64,000 nt of DNA from Microthyrium microscopicum (lineage: Eukaryota > Ascomycota > Dothideomycetes > Microthyriales > Microthyriaceae), in assembly GCA_010405405.1 (NCBI GenBank), contig MU004230.1:34627-98626 (forward strand), in the 5' to 3' direction. Positions within the stretch are counted from its first letter, which is position 1; every line of letters begins with the position of its first letter. Below are positions 63,984 through 64,000 of the stretch, piece after piece. The translations under genes were made by a program, and so were the position numbers. Below the pieces are notes generated by a model that was not told where the DNA came from, did no database searches, and worked only from the letters and a program-made list of their open reading frames with translations.

Positions 63984-64000
63984 CGTGATGAACGGAGTTA

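Overview
The window is nuclear DNA of a filamentous ascomycete (Pezizomycotina). The evidence is short introns of about 47-180 nt with GTAAGT-like donors and CTAAC/CTAAT branch sites, fungal gene families (HET protein, cytochrome P450, chloroperoxidase-like peroxygenase, ERG4, an ORMDL protein, an INO80 IEC3 subunit), and a block of AT-rich DNA with the mark of repeat-induced point mutation (RIP). A leotiomycete would fit, but the sequence alone does not prove the class.

Layout. Positions 1 to about 10,010 are gene-free, very AT-rich and RIP-mutated. They hold one nearly full-length but thoroughly broken Ty3/Gypsy chromovirus (910-9687) with 268-bp LTRs and a 5-bp target duplication. Base composition then switches abruptly. 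From 10,295 to 64,000 I count 27 supported protein genes, plus one unresolved gene or remnant.

10-29 kb is an accessory-looking stretch: an F-box/LRR-like protein, a secreted heme-thiolate peroxidase, a (CTCAT)n microsatellite with an assembly gap, a secreted PEBP-like protein, an amino-acid transporter, a secreted S28 peptidase, an M50B-like membrane metalloprotease, a cytochrome P450, an unrecognised Ser/Pro-rich protein and a vacuolar Ca2+/H+ exchanger.

29-39 kb holds a HET-domain gene followed by five tandem paralogs of about 200 aa with an N-terminal F-x-L-P-x-E-L-R-x-x-I-Y motif, then a 74-bp near-perfect inverted repeat and a secreted alpha/beta hydrolase. This is the most unusual part of the window.

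40-64 kb is mostly conserved housekeeping: a She3-like coiled-coil protein, a dienelactone hydrolase, a UBP3/USP10-type deubiquitinase head-to-head with an RNF10/MAG2-type RING E3, ERG4, an AMP-dependent ligase, a TmpA-like membrane flavoprotein, ORM1, IEC3, a gag-like gene, a UTP16/BUD21 homolog and a coiled-coil protein. Two functional links stand out. The E3/DUB pair are known antagonists on 40S ribosomal proteins in other eukaryotes. ERG4 (ergosterol) and ORM1 (sphingolipid control) act on membrane lipids that work together, although they are about 6 kb apart.

Exon coordinates were worked out by hand from splice signals and reading phase. Function calls rest on recognised motifs and were not checked against any database.
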